From the NCBI GenBank assembly GCA_024235675.1, contig JACKLZ010000005.1, positions 1 through 64,000 of the forward strand: DNA of 64,000 nt, read 5' to 3'. A program made the translations under genes and the position numbers. The stretch is from Zoogloeaceae bacterium. GTDB lineage: Bacteria > Pseudomonadota > Gammaproteobacteria > Burkholderiales > Rhodocyclaceae. This document shows, in pieces, positions 63,168 through 64,000 of this stretch (position 1 is its first letter; every line of letters begins with the position of its first letter). The notes under the pieces were generated by a model. The model worked only from the letters and a program-made list of their open reading frames with translations. It had not been told where the DNA came from and made no database searches.

Positions 63168-64000
63168 CTATCGCTCGCGAAATCCCGACAGGCTCATCAG
63201 CGCCAGCATGAGGATCGCGACCAGCACCCCGACGGTAAAGATCACCACCGATTCATACTCCTCGCAGACCGGCTTGAACAACATGAAGGCCGTGAACGCG
63301 CCGATGGCACCCGTCCAGGCCGCGCCCAGAAAGTAGCCGCGCCGGGCCGGATCGACGTGCCGTGAAAAAACGAACATCAGCGCGCTGGCCGGCACAACAA
63401 CCAGAAAGATCACCCCCGACCACGCCTTGCTCAGTGGCACAAACCAGCCCGCTGGCGGGTTCAGGCAACGTCCCTCATCGGCCACACCGACGGCACTCAC
63501 ACGCTCGAACAGCTGCTTCAACGACCACTCCGGCGTGCCGTACTGGCCGGTCAGGCTGCTGCTGGCGTCGAACAGATTGCCAACCACCGTCAACAAGGTC
63601 AGCGCGACCGCCAGCACCAGCGAAATCGACACCGCCAGGTTCACCCGATGCAACTGGCGTTCGGTAGCGGAGGGGATGTCGAGCGCGATGATCTTCGCCA
63701 GTCGCGTCACGTCTTCGCGCCAGCGGCTGTCGCTGATGGCGATCGCGTTGAAGCGGGTCAGCCCTCTGAGCGATGCGGGCAGCTCTTCGGCGCGCGGCAT
63801 CGGTGTGCCTTCGACCAGCACCGGATAGACCGGCACACCGGCCTCGAGGGCAGCGGACACTTCATGGCAAACCCAATCGTCGGCATCGTCGAGGCGCCGA
63901 TGACCCCGGTCGTCGCTGGCGCTCAGCCAATCGGGCCCGATCAGCACCACCACGGCATCAGCGCTGCCCAGCGTGTGCCGGATGACCTCACCAAAATCCG
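63168..64000 (-). CDS. TIR-domain polytopic membrane protein (5' end outside window)
   Basis: The last 277 or so residues of a gene that begins beyond the right edge. The visible part opens DFGEVIRHTLGSADAVVVLIGPDWLSASDDRGHRRLDD, the second half of a TIR domain. The candidate NADase glutamate is in WVCHEVSAAL, followed by VYPVLVEGTPMP and LTRFNAIAISDSRW. Four transmembrane helices follow (VNLAVSISLVLAVALTLLTVV; SGVIFLVVVPASALMFVFS; FLGAAWTGAIGAFTAFMLF; VVIFTVGVLVAILMLALMSL). The TIR part is closely related to that of the protein at 43654-44625 (VLVEGxxMP, a RR-N-AI-x-D-RW block). It ends 48 bp from the terminator. Confidence 0.85.
   Translation of the reverse strand, partial: DFGEVIRHTLGSADAVVVLIGPDWLSASDDRGHRRLDDADDWVCHEVSAALEAGVPVYPVLVEGTPMPRAEELPASLRGLTRFNAIAISDSRWREDVTRLAKIIALDIPSATERQLHRVNLAVSISLVLAVALTLLTVVGNLFDASSSLTGQYGTPEWSLKQLFERVSAVGVADEGRCLNPPAGWFVPLSKAWSGVIFLVVVPASALMFVFSRHVDPARRGYFLGAAWTGAIGAFTAFMLFKPVCEEYESVVIFTVGVLVAILMLALMSLSGFRER

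Overview
The window is a GC-rich, densely coded piece of a bacterial chromosome. It most likely comes from a betaproteobacterium of the Rhodocyclales (Azoarcus/Thauera/Zoogloea type). That placement is inference. It rests on the gene families present: an NsrR-NnrS-hemerythrin nitric oxide module, a PEP-CTERM protein, a DUF1840 protein, a TRAP permease of the TAXI type, a metH gene behind an S-adenosylhomocysteine (SAH) riboswitch, and many GGDEF/PAS proteins. I saw no rRNA, tRNA or CRISPR array.

Layout. 0-5.8 kb: a large PAS hybrid histidine kinase and a Ycf46-like AAA ATPase (minus strand). 6-11.2 kb: prfC, an OmpA-domain lipid-free membrane protein, a RutE-like nitroreductase and a CoA-transferase. 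11.2-13.5 kb: nnrS and a hemerythrin gene, divergent from an nsrR-like Rrf2 gene, with two tandem NsrR-like operators between them. 13.5-16.3 kb: YjbQ, a response regulator, a radical SAM protein and psd. 16.4-20.6 kb: a TetR/HlyD/FtsX/ABC efflux operon. 20.6-25.8 kb: an HMA-like protein, AzlCD, a periplasmic amidase, an MFS transporter, a DOMON-like protein and a NamZ (DUF1343) muramidase.

25.9-29.5 kb is an accessory, rearranged patch. It holds a truncated rhuM, a membrane protein of foreign base composition, an acyl dehydratase gene and a partial second copy of that gene's 3' end. Three copies of a structured palindromic repeat lie among them. 29.5-36.1 kb: TRAP permease, a PRPP synthetase paralogue, a Sel1-lytic transglycosylase, a rhodanese and a two-domain glutaredoxin.

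36.2-44.6 kb is the most unusual part. It begins with a TIR-CHAT protease-transmembrane-LysM-LysM protein and a pseudo-receiver protein. A five-PAS GGDEF-EAL protein and a second membrane-anchored TIR protein follow on the other strand. A third TIR-membrane protein runs off the right end (63.2-64 kb), and a polytopic protein with a possible Rossmann-like C-terminal domain lies at 59-60.5 kb. All three TIR domains keep the glutamate at the NADase position.

44.7-53.5 kb: YitT, an L7/L12-like tandem-domain protein, a cupin, metH with its SAH riboswitch and terminator, a PEP-CTERM lectin-like protein, and a beta-CASP MBL ribonuclease. 53.5-62.6 kb: a coupled operon of periplasmic binding protein, diguanylate cyclase and second binding protein, then an AEC transporter, an alpha/beta hydrolase, DUF4399, an acetolactate-synthase-like ThDP enzyme and DUF1840. 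62.8 kb to the end: a small XRE regulator, a bidirectional terminator and the partial TIR gene.
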